Shown: positions 23,384 through 40,827 of the stretch, one piece after another
Layout of the letters: the number at the start of each line of letters is the position of its first letter
How positions within the stretch are numbered: position 1 is the stretch's first letter
NCBI GenBank assembly: GCA_015698045.1
Contig: BLAL01000259.1
Span: 558,001 to 622,000, forward strand
Direction: 5' to 3'
DNA from: Rhizophagus clarus
Lineage: Eukaryota; Glomeromycota; Glomeromycetes; Glomerales; Glomeraceae
DNA length: 64,000 nt
The notes under the pieces: model-generated
What the model saw: only the letters and a program-made list of their open reading frames with translations
The model's database searches: none
What the model was told of the DNA's origin: nothing
Translations under genes and position numbers: made by a program

Positions 23384-24640
23384 CTGCAGGGGAAAACCGT
23401 TTTACAAGGAAAAAAAATTATTACATATTTACACAAAATAGAGACCCCGTTAAATAATGATAAATATTAATTTATTCTCATAGTTTTTGGTGTAAAGGTC
23501 CCGAGAAAATGTAACTTATACCAGCAGATAAAGAGATGCATGAAGGATAAAGTTGATAAACCTCCCTCCACGTCAATATCTCCCCCGTATTACAAGATTT
23601 ACTGTACATTTACATCGTAAAAAAGTTGAGCCCAATTAAAAATTGCAAAAAAATAAGGAGGCGCAACACTAAAATTTTTACGAGGGGTAATGAAATATTT
23701 TTATTTTTCAAAACTACATCGAAATTTATTTAGTAATATACAAAGTCATTTAAGGTAACTCCGTAATTGAAGTTATTTTTATGTTAAAAAATCGATTTAT
23801 TATTTTTATAATTGATATCGTGGATATTATTGGTTTTCGTAAATTTCGTAACAGAGTAATACATATGATGTTACGAATTACAGTGAAAAAAAAAACACCA
23901 CCACATTTTTACACACCCAACCCGCTAAATTTCTCATAGGGTTTCCCCTTTTTCAAAATATTCTCTTACAATAGTCGTAAGAAGCGATTGGGAAGTTTGC
24001 AAACAGCAAACAACTGGCTTCAGATAAAATCCTCACTAGCGCAGTTAATACCCATGCACAAAGATGGAGAAAACAAAAATGGTACGGGATTTCTTGGTCT
24101 ATTTATATTATTTTTGAAATTTATGAAATTCATGGCGAAGAAATTTTAATTACGGTCAATCAATCATTCAGTACTGCGATAAATGGTCATTTACTACTGC
24201 GGTTAGTAAGTCCGTGATGCGGAAAATCAGTACGCCACCGCCCTTTTGTGAAGGAAAATACGTTGTTTTCCGATTTAACTATCAAGTTTCAATTTTTATT
24301 ACAAATCTTTTGTAATTTTTTAGGATTGTTTGATGAGAATTGTAATGAAAATGAACTTGATCCAAAATGGAAGAGAAAAAGATCATTTATTAATGACTTC
24401 CTGTTTAAAGCAAATATTATTTGGACGTTATTTAGGCGAAACATAGCAAATTACACAGTTCAACAAGAAAAAAATATTTATTAGAAACAAGAGTATCGGT
24501 AAAATTTCTTTATTTAATTAAAAAATTTAAATTATAAACTAAAATTACAATATATCTATTTCATTGCACAGCAATGATAAAAGTTTCTAAAAGTCCGTAT
24601 CAAACTAATGAAAATTAGAGCGGATTTAATGGAAAAAAAA
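23384..24640. other. AT-rich intergenic DNA
   Basis: No supportable gene. A 78-codon plus-strand ORF at 24248-24484 has no recognisable content and I do not call it. Confidence 0.45.
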
Positions 24641-24717
24641 GGAAAGGTATTCTAATTAAAAGAGAAAGGTGTACTAATGAAAAAAGAAAGGTATACTAAT
24701 AAAAAGGTGTATTAATA
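24641..24717. repeat. degenerate tandem repeat (AAAGGTRTACTAATNAAA), about four copies
   Basis: Four imperfect copies of an 18-22 bp unit just past the stop of the second secreted-protein gene, possibly within its 3' untranslated region. Confidence 0.75.
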
Positions 24718-24763
24718 TAGCAACCCCTAATCATAATCTTTAAAAATAAATAAATCAATCAAT

Positions 24764-25528
24764 CTAGGGATAAGATAAAAGGATAGATTTGATTTCAGAA
24801 TCATATTTATCACAGGATGTAGAATTATTTGAATAAGGGGCACAAAAACTACTATTAAAAGCGATGCCAAATTGGTTCAATTCGAATTTAATATTCTTCG
24901 TAACGATCCCCATAAAATTATCTAATTGTGTTTGACTTTTATCGAAAGCACCAGAGTTTGTAACAGTCTGATTAGTAATATCTATGAGTGAACTTGTAAA
25001 ATTACCATTATCTGAAATACGTTCAGTTAAAGCTTCTTTGAGAAGATCAACATTTCTTGGTTTAACGTATTCATTCATAAAATGACAAATTGAAGGAGGA
25101 TTGCCGCAAATGTAATCTTGATTTTGACAATCACTTAATGTCCAATTGACACCAGGTTTAGGCTGTATCACTCTTAAAGGTTTTTGACATTGCCCTTTAA
25201 ATTGTGGAGATTTTGAAAATATAGATTCTTGAACAATAAATTTACAACTACTGGTGAAATCCGCTCTTGATTTATTAACTTGATTTAAAACAGCCTTATC
25301 GACCAAATTTTTCACTTGATCAACATTATCTGTTACACCATCATAAAGGTTACTCGTTAAATTTTTACCAAGAGTATCAAAAAGTGGATTCCATTCTTGT
25401 GCATAATTATTACAAAATGCTAATGAAATACCATCCCGACAACTTTGTTCGCATGCTTGATTTATAGAGAACAAAAAGGTGATGAAATAAATGGTATAAA
25501 GAATTGTAAATTTTGATGTGAATTTCAT
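24764..25528 (-). CDS. small secreted cysteine-rich protein, copy 2
   Basis: Single-exon gene, 254 aa, paralog of the gene at 19786-20532 on the same strand. Signal peptide 1-25 ends at Ala25 before Cys26. Ten cysteines, eight in positions equivalent to the paralog; the other two have moved: this copy has one in LAFCNN and one in TSSCKF, the other has one in DKCKKAF and one in GSCYSS. It keeps DCQNQDYICGNPP, PQFKGQC, VKPRNV, CDKYD and LLSYP, and has several possible N-glycosylation sites (NLTS, NFTS, NQTV, NSSF, NNST). Divergence outside the blocks is large, so the duplication is not recent. Function unknown; probably secreted. A TATA-like box lies about 70 bp upstream of the ATG. Confidence 0.85.
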   Translation of the reverse strand: MKFTSKFTILYTIYFITFLFSINQACEQSCRDGISLAFCNNYAQEWNPLFDTLGKNLTSNLYDGVTDNVDQVKNLVDKAVLNQVNKSRADFTSSCKFIVQESIFSKSPQFKGQCQKPLRVIQPKPGVNWTLSDCQNQDYICGNPPSICHFMNEYVKPRNVDLLKEALTERISDNGNFTSSLIDITNQTVTNSGAFDKSQTQLDNFMGIVTKNIKFELNQFGIAFNSSFCAPYSNNSTSCDKYDSEIKSILLSYP

Positions 25529-25595
25529 TTTTATTGGGATTTTTTTTTTTATTTTTTATTTTTTTTTTTTTAAAAGAAAAGAAGTAGGGGTTACT

Positions 25596-25607
25596 TTTTA
25601 TATAAAA
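25596..25607 (-). promoter_or_regulatory. TATA-like box of secreted-protein gene copy 2
   Basis: TATATAAAAAG on the minus strand, 70-80 bp before the start codon, a plausible core promoter. Confidence 0.4.
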
Positions 25608-27109
25608 ATTTTTTTCAAGTTTCAATGAATGGGAGAGATGGAAAGTTCACGTTTTTATATACTTTCCTGAAACATACCATTTCATAGAGATCTGAGATGA
25701 TTTTGTCTAAACGTCATATATATTTATTATTTATTTCCAAAATTACCATACTTGTACTTAATCGGTTACCATAGTGCTAATTATAAATCTTTAAACCTAA
25801 ATAAAGTAATGAGGTGGCGTTTCCTGCCGATCTTCATCCCACTCCCGGACTCCTTAGGTTATTTGATTATAACCTTTTATTAAAAAAATGTTCATAATGT
25901 CATACCTTTCTAGAACTTTTTAGTTTCATTGAACTATTAATTTTAAAAATTACATAATTAATACATGTATCAAGGCATACACTTGTTCTATCAATTTTCT
26001 ATACAAGTACAAATCATATTTGGGAGAGAGCCGATTTATTTTTTTTTTTTCATATTTCAAATAATTATTACAAGTAATGTTATTAAAAGAGTAATCTTAT
26101 TAAAAGAAAAAAGGATGAATGGGTAAAATTAAATTACAAAACTTTTAACTTTACAGTTTAAAGGTCATTCGGATTTTTAATCGGTAAATACTAAATACTG
26201 ACCTTATATTTTCGGATCTAATGTTCCCAATGATCCATCATGCCTCGAACTTTCTATAGAATTTTCTTGATCAGAATTCTTAAGAAAATAAAATATCGGA
26301 AAAATCATGAAACAAACAAACAAATATATCAAACGGAGAAATCGTTTTAAATATAAACTATATTACTCGAAAAAAAAAACAATCTTTTGTCGTCAGATTT
26401 TGTAACACTTGTTGTTTCACATGATAAAATTTCAGTGGCGCAGTGTACTTTTTTTTTTTAACGTTTTGTCGAACTTGTCGTTTAAAATAGGGATCGTTAG
26501 AAATTTTTGGTGGAATGGATAATATTGACTTCAATTTGAAAAGAAAAAAAAAACCTGATGCCACGCTATATACAAAAAAAGGATGGATTGTCCTTTAATA
26601 TTTTTTCGGTCAAAAACCGGTTTTTAATTTAAGTTCGATACAAAACCGAATTGAAAATTAAAACCTGAAATTAAATTAAATTATTCATTTTAAAATTTAT
26701 AACAATAAGTTTAACTATAATCGGCGTAGTTATCACATCAATCAATAATCATGGTAGTTTATCGTTAAAATTTTAGACTTAATAGTTTATTTGCGAATAT
26801 GATTGATCGAATTACTTCCGAGTAATTTAATCCGAATCTTTTGCTTAGTAAAACTATCGTAATCAGATTGTGGAGAAAAAAAGTTTTCTAAACGTACAAA
26901 ATGTGCTTTATGGTTTTTACGCAACCAAAAGTGTATATTAAAACACTGAGTTTTTTTTAGGGTCAAGGTTTACGGATTTCGTTTTAATAAACTAAAGGCA
27001 ATTGCCTAAATTGCTTTTATTTTTTTTTTATCATCGGTGTAACTAATACATGGGAATAAAGCCAACAGGTATTTTAATACTATTTTAGCTGACAGATCAC
27101 CAGGAAAAA
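25608..27109. other. AT-rich intergenic DNA
   Basis: No gene supported. One minus-strand ORF of 68 codons around 26358-26564 is lysine/phenylalanine-rich and looks like chance. Confidence 0.5.
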
Positions 27110-28976
27110 TTAATATTTTCCAAACCAAAACGGACATTTCCTCTTAACACTACGAGTTTTACTAACAAGCTTGTTAAATTCGGGAGTATCTAATGTATTC
27201 TTTTTGAACGACGATTTTAATTCTAACGGTGCTATTCCTGGATTCTCGAGTTTATCAATGAAGATATCATAAGATTCTAATAAAATATTTCGTATATTTA
27301 ATAGAACGTGCAGCTCTTCTATAAAAGCAAATAGGTCTTTTACTGTCTCGGGTATCGAAATTTGAGCAATATGATTCATTGTATACACTCCTTCACCTCT
27401 AAGATCAAGAATATAGAAATCAACTTTGTATGCAATACATTGAAATCCTAATATTTTTATCTCGGCTCCTCGTGAAATTGCTGAGTCAATACAATCTTTC
27501 ATGAATACTCCTATCCTGATTAGATCAAGACAGTTTTTATATACATTGTTTTTCTCGGATGGTCCAGAAACTTCCCCGACATAAATAACATTCGTCATCT
27601 GAGACTGATATTTCATAGTTACTACAAAATCTGGCTGTTTCGTTCTTGATCTATCAAGTTTTCTTATTTTACTTTCCGCTAGGGCTGTATTTGGCCATTG
27701 AGCTATATATTTATCCGGGTTATGAAAAGCATCTTTCATGATTCTGTCTAAATAGTTGGTGATTAGCGTCAATTCACTTGGTTCATTCCTGATTTTATCA
27801 AATGGTAGAGTTCTTATCAAATCCAGCATTAAAAACCCGAAATTATTCTTCAGTTCTTTTCTATTTGTAAGGTTTGCGCATAAAAGATCAATTGCGCTAC
27901 TACGTGAATCTTTTAGGCATGTTTTAACAACATTCCTATATATACACTCAATTTCTGTATCCAATAACATAGATAATGTCGGCGTATACTCATGGTGAAT
28001 TGATGCAAGTACTTGCAAACCGAATACTTCTACCATTTTTGTAGAATAAGAGTTTGGTATCAAGACAAGTATCGATGATAATGATAGAATCTCGTGTGTA
28101 TTTGATTCAACATACAACCCATTAGCATTAGCATGTGAAATGGCCTCATTAACATAAGCTCTAAATTTTGCCGATATGTTAACATTATTTACATACATAT
28201 CATATTTTAAATTTCCTAATTGTAATAAATTCGAAGGAACATTAGTGATGATAATCTTTTCGTTTTCGGTAAATGAATTTTCAGAAGAATGTTTCGATGT
28301 TGGAGATGGAGTTGTATACCCATTATCACTTTCACTATCCGATTCATTGGATGAACCTTGTTCTTTACTTACGCCATCTGATATCTCAACAATTGGACCC
28401 TTTTTACATGTATAATAATGTCAGTCATTGTTTATAATTAATAAACAATAAAATCAGATTAAGCTTTACTAACATTTTGCTTGATAAACTGGAGTTGTGT
28501 TTGATTTAGAGCCAATTTTTCATTGCTAGTGGCCTCCAATTGAGCTGTGAGGTGGGACTCAAGAAGAACTTTTTGTTTAAGTCTTTGACGCTTCGACTGT
28601 TCCTTTAAGGATCTTGAGATAGCTTTCGCTTTGCGCTTTCGTTGGGATTCTTTACTAATCTAATATGAAAGAAAATAAAAGTCAGTGAGATATTTGTACA
28701 TTTTCTGTTTAAACACGTACTGATTCTTCAAAGCCACGTTAAATTCGCATCAACTTGTACATTTTCAAGTTTATTCTGTGCAGCGTTGGTAATCAAGGGG
28801 TCTTCGCATTCTTTCATGATGTGTCTTAGAGAGCTAGCAAATTGGGAACAAGGATTCCGACTTTTGGAGAAGCACCGAAATTGCCACAATTGCCACTTCG
28901 AGCAGGGATTTATGTGGAAAAACTCGTGAGCTTTATGAGGAATAGAGCACAACTGAGAACACGTTGACGCGTGCAT
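27110..28976 (-). CDS. Cys-rich / basic-helix protein with possible PD-(D/E)XK-like C-terminal domain
   Basis: Model of three exons: 28976..28761 (first border uncertain), 28659..28474, 28399..27110; about 563 aa. Exon 1 is Cys- and aromatic-rich (CSQLC, HEFFHI, RCFSKSRNPC), possibly a small metal-binding region. Exon 2 encodes a very basic, Gln-rich helix (SQRKRKAKAISRS onward), likely coiled coil or DNA-contacting. The start of exon 3 is Ser-rich and acidic. Its remainder holds about 360 aa with QPDF (near residues 389-392) and, about 18 residues later, VGEVSGP (Glu about 410), followed by helices and a strand-rich end (FQCIAYKVDFYILDL). This spacing resembles a PD-(D/E)XK nuclease core, but the lysine of E-x-K is replaced by Ser, so it may be inactive or not a nuclease. 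An in-frame stop (TGG CTT TGA) bars a longer exon 1 in this frame. Similar proteins are common in Glomeromycotina, as far as I recall. Confidence 0.55.
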
Positions 28977-29222
28977 GTAGCATCATTTTTTTAAGGCCTA
29001 TCTTTTATTCAGCTGATATAGCAACGTGACGTGACGACCAATAAAATTTAACGATCAATCAAATTATATAGCGCGGATCAACACCTAGAATCAAAATTAA
29101 GATTTTGTTCATACAACGACCTTTTTTTTATTAGACTATGTTCTACTCGCCTATTACATACGATAGTGTTTGAAGATTTTTAATTTCTCTAGATCTACCT
29201 TCTTTTCTTTCGCGTTCACCAA

Positions 29223-29795
29223 CACCGGGGAGGTAGACCCTGTATCGCTTATGGTCTTTGCTTCGGCAACAGGTCCTTTTAAGGATGGACTGGGGCGTTT
29301 CGATTACGACCCCTAAGGCTTTATATCTCTCCTCCCGGTAGTCATCCACGTATACTTAACGTGGTTGCATCAAAATATTGTTTCTTTTAAGAATTAAAAT
29401 ATACCAAAAAATGACATCGTGTGAGCGCGCGCTAAACACCGGGGAGGCAGACCCTGTACTGTTTATGGTCCTTGTTTCGGCAATAGGTCCTTTGAAGGAT
29501 GGACTGGGCGTTCAATTACGACCCCTAAGGCTTTATATCTCTCCTCCCGGTAGTCATCCACGTAATACTTAACGTGGTTGCACCAAGACATTGTTTCTTT
29601 TAAATATTAAAATATACCAAAAAATGACATCGTGTGAGCGCGCGCTAAACACCGGGGAGGCAGACCCTGTACTGCTTATAGTCCTTGCTTCGGCAATAGG
29701 TCCTTTGAAGGATGGACTGGGCGTTCAATTACGACCCCTAAGGCTTTATATCTCTCCTTCCGGTAGTCATCCACGTAATACTTAACGTGGTTGCA
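29223..29795. repeat. 213-bp GC-rich tandem repeat, about 2.7 copies
   Basis: Core units begin CACCGGGGAGG at 29223, 29437 and 29650, spaced 214 and 213 bp. Each core of about 120 bp starts ACCGGGGAGG and closes with CTCCTCCCGGTAG, so its ends can pair. It is followed by a hairpin, CCACGT..ACGTGG, then an AT-rich linker ending in GAGCGCGCGC. The copies are over 90 percent alike by eye and far richer in GC than their surroundings. A 64-codon plus-strand ORF is present in copies 2 and 3 but not in copy 1, and I think it is incidental. Confidence 0.9.
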
Positions 29796-31151
29796 ATCGA
29801 ATTTCCTTCGTTGTCGAGATCCGTCAGAGGATAAGTACATAGACATCAGATTTCATTCAACTCTTTTATAAATTCTTACTTATTTATGTCTCTTCAGTCA
29901 ATTACAGGGCCATAAAAGGATTTAAGTTTCACAAGAGAATTTTTTCGTTCAGATCTGTAGCATAAATTTCGTAGTTAGGAAGAGATAATAGTCCTGCGAG
30001 AATCATTCTCATCATTGTATATTATTTTTATAGTATTCCCTCTTCCTGTGATTGAAAGATTATTTCTTAGCGCGTTATAATGGTGTATTATTCTATACTG
30101 TGCCAGACTCTTGCTGTGCCAACACATGTGACAAGATCAGGTGTTAGTAAAACCACTGCGTCAAACAAAAACTACCGAAGCGGGCATCTAATAAAATAAT
30201 TAGCAATATGGAAAGATCAAAAATCAGATGTCGGCAAGCCACAAATTTGACTGCATAACATAAACGGCCGAGGTGATTTTGATATAGCGCAATAGCGGTA
30301 AGTTCGATGATTAGATTTTATTAGATTTGTTTGATTTTTTCATTTTACTTGCACAAGACGAATAAAAGGATTAACTAAATAAGGTTCTCACCTTCTTATA
30401 TGATTTTAGTAGGTCTAATAACCTTACTTGGAGTAAGGAAGTTACTTTAACTTGATCTCATCACGAACATCTGATCAATGGAGCATAATAAAAAAAAACT
30501 TTGATGTTACCCATATACAAGGATCAATAATGGTTTTTTTTTGTTTTGACATATATAAAAACTTTGAGCATATGAAAAAGTTTAAGAATAAATTATATAC
30601 GATTATTTGTTCCTGTGATACATGATTTCGTCTATACCAAAAATGTTTCTAATGTATGTTTCTAATATAAGTTCTGAATTAATGATTTTGTTGCAATGAA
30701 ACTTGATCAAGCATACAAATCCGGAAGAATAAACAGCTTATTTTCTTTTTGAGCGTGCACGCTGTTGCATTATCATATCATAGGTGTTAACCATGAAGAA
30801 TCTTTGCGATCAAATCACGTGGTCAAATTCGCATCGCTTATGTTACTTCATACAGAAGCTTTCCATTTCACAGTTAATGTTAATCGCCTCGTTATATAAT
30901 TTATTTATAAACCCTAAATATTCCATTCATATAGTAAGAGCATCATTAGATTATTGGACCAAAAAGTTTTTATTCAATCAGATAAAAACATGTATTACAT
31001 ATTATCAAATAGCAACTTATACATCGTATTAAAACCATTAACTACCTATTGCTTTTTTTTCATCCCCTTTTTATACTATATTATTTCATTTAACTGATTA
31101 AGATTAATCTAAATAATTATTATTATTAATCCTAAATATATATATTAAATA
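29796..31151. other. intergenic DNA
   Basis: No supportable gene. An 82-codon ORF at 30784-31032 has no recognisable features. Confidence 0.45.
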
Positions 31152-37737
<6,586 letters not shown>

Positions 37738-37800
37738 ATCGATTAATAAACTTAATTAAATAATTTTAAAAAAGAAAATTAGCCAAATTGATTGCTTCCA

Positions 37801-37810
37801 TATTTATATA
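37801..37810 (-). promoter_or_regulatory. TATA-like box of the ABC exporter gene
   Basis: TATATAAATA on the minus strand about 65 bp before the start codon at 37737. Confidence 0.35.
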
Positions 37811-39279
37811 TGTATTTTTTTTTTGCCGCAACTCGGTAATCGTTACCAAATCAAACTCACGCATTTTAAATAGCCGTACGCCGTTTTCCGTAATTGGTTA
37901 AAAAAAAATATATATTTATAGTATAGGATTTTCCAATCAAAAATATACGCTGTAACTGCGCATAATTGAGAAAGATCGAGTTCGACGCACAGTATTTTGG
38001 GTTACAATGTTTTTGGTTTTTTTTTTCGTAAACACATTATTGAATACAATGAAAAATCTCCATTAGGAAGAATCTGGTTACCGAGAGAATTCCTCTTTAG
38101 GGAATATTATTCAGTGAATAGCGAAAATTTTTAATCAATTAGTTAATATTCTGATTATCAATAAAAAACATCCAAACTATAAACGGATTCAATAAATAAT
38201 AAGATCAAAAATTATGAATCACTTTATTTTTCTTTATGTCAATGGAAAAGGATATTTTTAATATAATTTTTTATTTCATCATGTATGACGTACGAGATTT
38301 ATTATATTTTCGTGCTTCATAAATTAAATCTATTTTGGAAAAGATGAATGGACATATAGAATGCAATCATTCTAAATAAAATCAAAGTCTTTAACCTTTT
38401 ACATGCTACTATCACGATTCCGTAGTAATAATCGAAAATCTTTTCGTTAGTCCCTTTTTTGTTTTTGGGAAAAACTTTAGTCCGGCTTTTACAATATTCT
38501 ATCTTAGAAATTTAACTATTCGAGTCCTAGGCTCTCAACACAAAAACTTATTTACAAAATGGTTCCGATTATTTGTCAAATGTTGCACAGGACTTTCAGG
38601 AAATTAAATTAACTTCCGACAATGTTTTTCGTTACACGATCATGCAAATCTAATATACGCAGTAGTAGTGTAGACGCTTCGCCTCACAATAACATAACGT
38701 TCTCCCTTAATACTATTAAGTCAAATGGATAGTAATTTTAAAGTTAAGAAGATCTCACGAAACGATTCATGTCTAATTTAATCATGCTGACGATAGAAGT
38801 TACTCTCAATTTAACCGTTGGATTAGCAATATTGTCTCTTGGGTAATAAATGTTAAATTTTATATAAATATAAGGATATATGTTAACATCGATGCATTCA
38901 TATTGGCAGATGTGAAATGTTCCCAATTTATTTGTAGTCAACGTCAAATTTGGACTCACGATATTATTAACTACATAAACAATAAAATTATGTAATTGAT
39001 TATGTAAAAATATTTCCGTGTTTTCGTAATCATTTCCATCGCTAAAAAAGGATTAAAATAATTCTGATCGACACGATAGAGTACGTACGTATTATGTACT
39101 GTATGTATTTTATTTATTTAATACTTATAAATAATATGCACAAGAACGGTTACATTTCAAATATTTACTATTCTGAATTATTAAAGTTTCTTTCTTTATT
39201 GATAGCTACTCAAATGAAATCATCACATTTGAAAAAGTTGAATATCATCATTACAATAACAAAAATCGTTTAAATCTCG
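37811..39279. other. intergenic DNA
   Basis: No supportable gene between the ABC exporter and the first BTB-SPRY gene. Confidence 0.5.
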
Positions 39280-40815
39280 CTAAATATCAGGTTGAATTCG
39301 AATTTGTCCCGGATATGATAATGATATGACGGGATAAATCTTTGATGGAAGTTTCCTCCACGTAGAAATTTCTGGATATCTTTTATCGTTGATTGAGAAC
39401 GCTAAAGTTTTTTCATTCATATTCAAATGAACGGTTATCTTATCACCCTCTGCATAAGTCGCTTCACCACGTTTGAACTTATTATCATTCCAATAAAGCC
39501 CACTTGAAGCAAAAACCCATCCATTTCTTTGATAACCTGCAAAACTTTCTACATCAAAACTTTTACCCGCGCAAATTCCAATATACATTTTTTTACAACC
39601 TCTATCAACGACTAGATTCCACTCATATATACCTTTCTCATTAATTAAAATTTTCCCTTTAACATTTTCTGTTGATTTACAATTACTCAATGCCCTCACA
39701 GTAGTTCCTGCCTTTTCAATTACAAGGTTTGATCCACATGCTGACTCATCCCAAGTAAAGTTTAGTTTATTAATGGAAAGAGGAGAATTAACAATAGGAG
39801 AGGGCAAGTTATCCGGAGTTTTTGTTTCGATAGTGGGAAAAAGATTATTTTGATTGACAGTAACTTGACTCGAATTATTTTGTTTAAAAGAAACGGGAGT
39901 TTCAGTTGTTGCATATGATGAAGGTAAACCAAGATGATTTCTAGCATAAAATCTGTAGGCGTCAACTATCTTTTCTGATGTAATAATATCCAATGGTTCT
40001 AATACATCTGTCAAAATTTTTCCTTCTATACGTCGAATATCAATAAATTCAAGTAAAGGTGTTAAGATTTCAGTTAATTGTTGACGAAAAATGTGAAATT
40101 CCTTATTTTGTACGATGATAGTCGGATCTTGTATTTGATCTATTTTATCCATAGTAGGTAAATAATTTTCAAACATTTCTACTGCATCCTTTGAAATTTG
40201 ATGTGCTACATGGATGATCACAAATCGAAATATTTCATATTCCGTCGCTGGCAAAGATTTTCCTTTCCCTCTTACATACGATAAAAGAAATTTTAAAGCA
40301 GGGAAGGACAACTGATCATATTCAATAGTGTTTAATGGCATTGAAGATACATATTCGGCCAATATTTGAAGAAGAGAATTTTCTTCTGATGGTGACAATT
40401 TGACAAGAGCTCTTGATAATAATTCTGGAACATTTGATTCTGCAGATGGTTTTAAGAAAAATCCAATAACTCTAATAATATAATCAGAAAGATTCTTTAA
40501 TTGGAAATAATCTGCTGCGTGATAAATATCGATAATAGTATCATTTTTTAATTCTTCAGCTGTACAAAATCCGGTATATATATAATTAAGTATAATTTTC
40601 ATGGCAATTGATTTTATCTCAGGAAAATGTATCTGATTTTCATAAGTTTCTTTCATCCCATTATAAAGAAAACCATTAAACACTTCACATCTTGCCGCCA
40701 AAATTGCTTTACACGCGTAAAAACTTCCATCTTCGCACAAAATAGTGATATCACTATAGTTTGGGTTATTTATTAACAATCTTAAATCAGTTGCTAACGA
40801 ATATCCCTTTGCCAT
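39280..40815 (-). CDS. BTB-BACK-SPRY protein 1
   Basis: Single-exon gene. I choose the ATG at 40815 (MAKGYSLATDL, 511 aa) because all paralogs begin M(x)xGxSLxxDL; an ATG four codons earlier is open too. Residues about 15-115 are a BTB/POZ domain (NPNYSDITILCEDG, YACKAILAARCEVF, YNGMKETYE, YIYTGFC). A helical BACK-like region follows, with PELLSRALV and PLNTIEYDQLSF. A variable Ser/Asn/Thr-rich linker of about 50 aa, longer than in the paralogs, precedes a SPRY domain (about 350-505: WDESACGSNLVIE, IYEWNLVVDRG, NGWVFASSGLYWND, ITVHLNMN). BTB proteins of this layout usually act as substrate adaptors for cullin-3 ubiquitin ligases, with SPRY binding the target; that is family knowledge, the target is unknown. 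Confidence 0.88.
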   Translation of the reverse strand: MAKGYSLATDLRLLINNPNYSDITILCEDGSFYACKAILAARCEVFNGFLYNGMKETYENQIHFPEIKSIAMKIILNYIYTGFCTAEELKNDTIIDIYHAADYFQLKNLSDYIIRVIGFFLKPSAESNVPELLSRALVKLSPSEENSLLQILAEYVSSMPLNTIEYDQLSFPALKFLLSYVRGKGKSLPATEYEIFRFVIIHVAHQISKDAVEMFENYLPTMDKIDQIQDPTIIVQNKEFHIFRQQLTEILTPLLEFIDIRRIEGKILTDVLEPLDIITSEKIVDAYRFYARNHLGLPSSYATTETPVSFKQNNSSQVTVNQNNLFPTIETKTPDNLPSPIVNSPLSINKLNFTWDESACGSNLVIEKAGTTVRALSNCKSTENVKGKILINEKGIYEWNLVVDRGCKKMYIGICAGKSFDVESFAGYQRNGWVFASSGLYWNDNKFKRGEATYAEGDKITVHLNMNEKTLAFSINDKRYPEISTWRKLPSKIYPVISLSYPGQIRIQPDI

Positions 40816-40827
40816 TTTATCTTTCAA

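Noticed and set aside
24248..24484. 78-aa plus-strand ORF
   Set aside because: No domain, no paralog in the window and no clear promoter. It may be a relic, but I cannot support it.
28474..28659. bZIP DNA-binding domain in exon 2 of the gene at 27110-28976
   Set aside because: The helix is basic, but the bZIP consensus (NxxxAxxxxR with a following leucine heptad) is not met.
29378..29785. Two similar 64-aa plus-strand ORFs in the 213-bp repeat
   Set aside because: They exist because the repeat exists; copy 1 breaks the frame and there is no recognisable domain or splice context.
29223..29795. CRISPR-like array
   Set aside because: Units are 213 bp, contiguous and nearly identical, with no unique spacers, and the genome is eukaryotic.
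30784..31032. 82-aa plus-strand ORF
   Set aside because: Composition follows the AT-rich background and no motif is visible.
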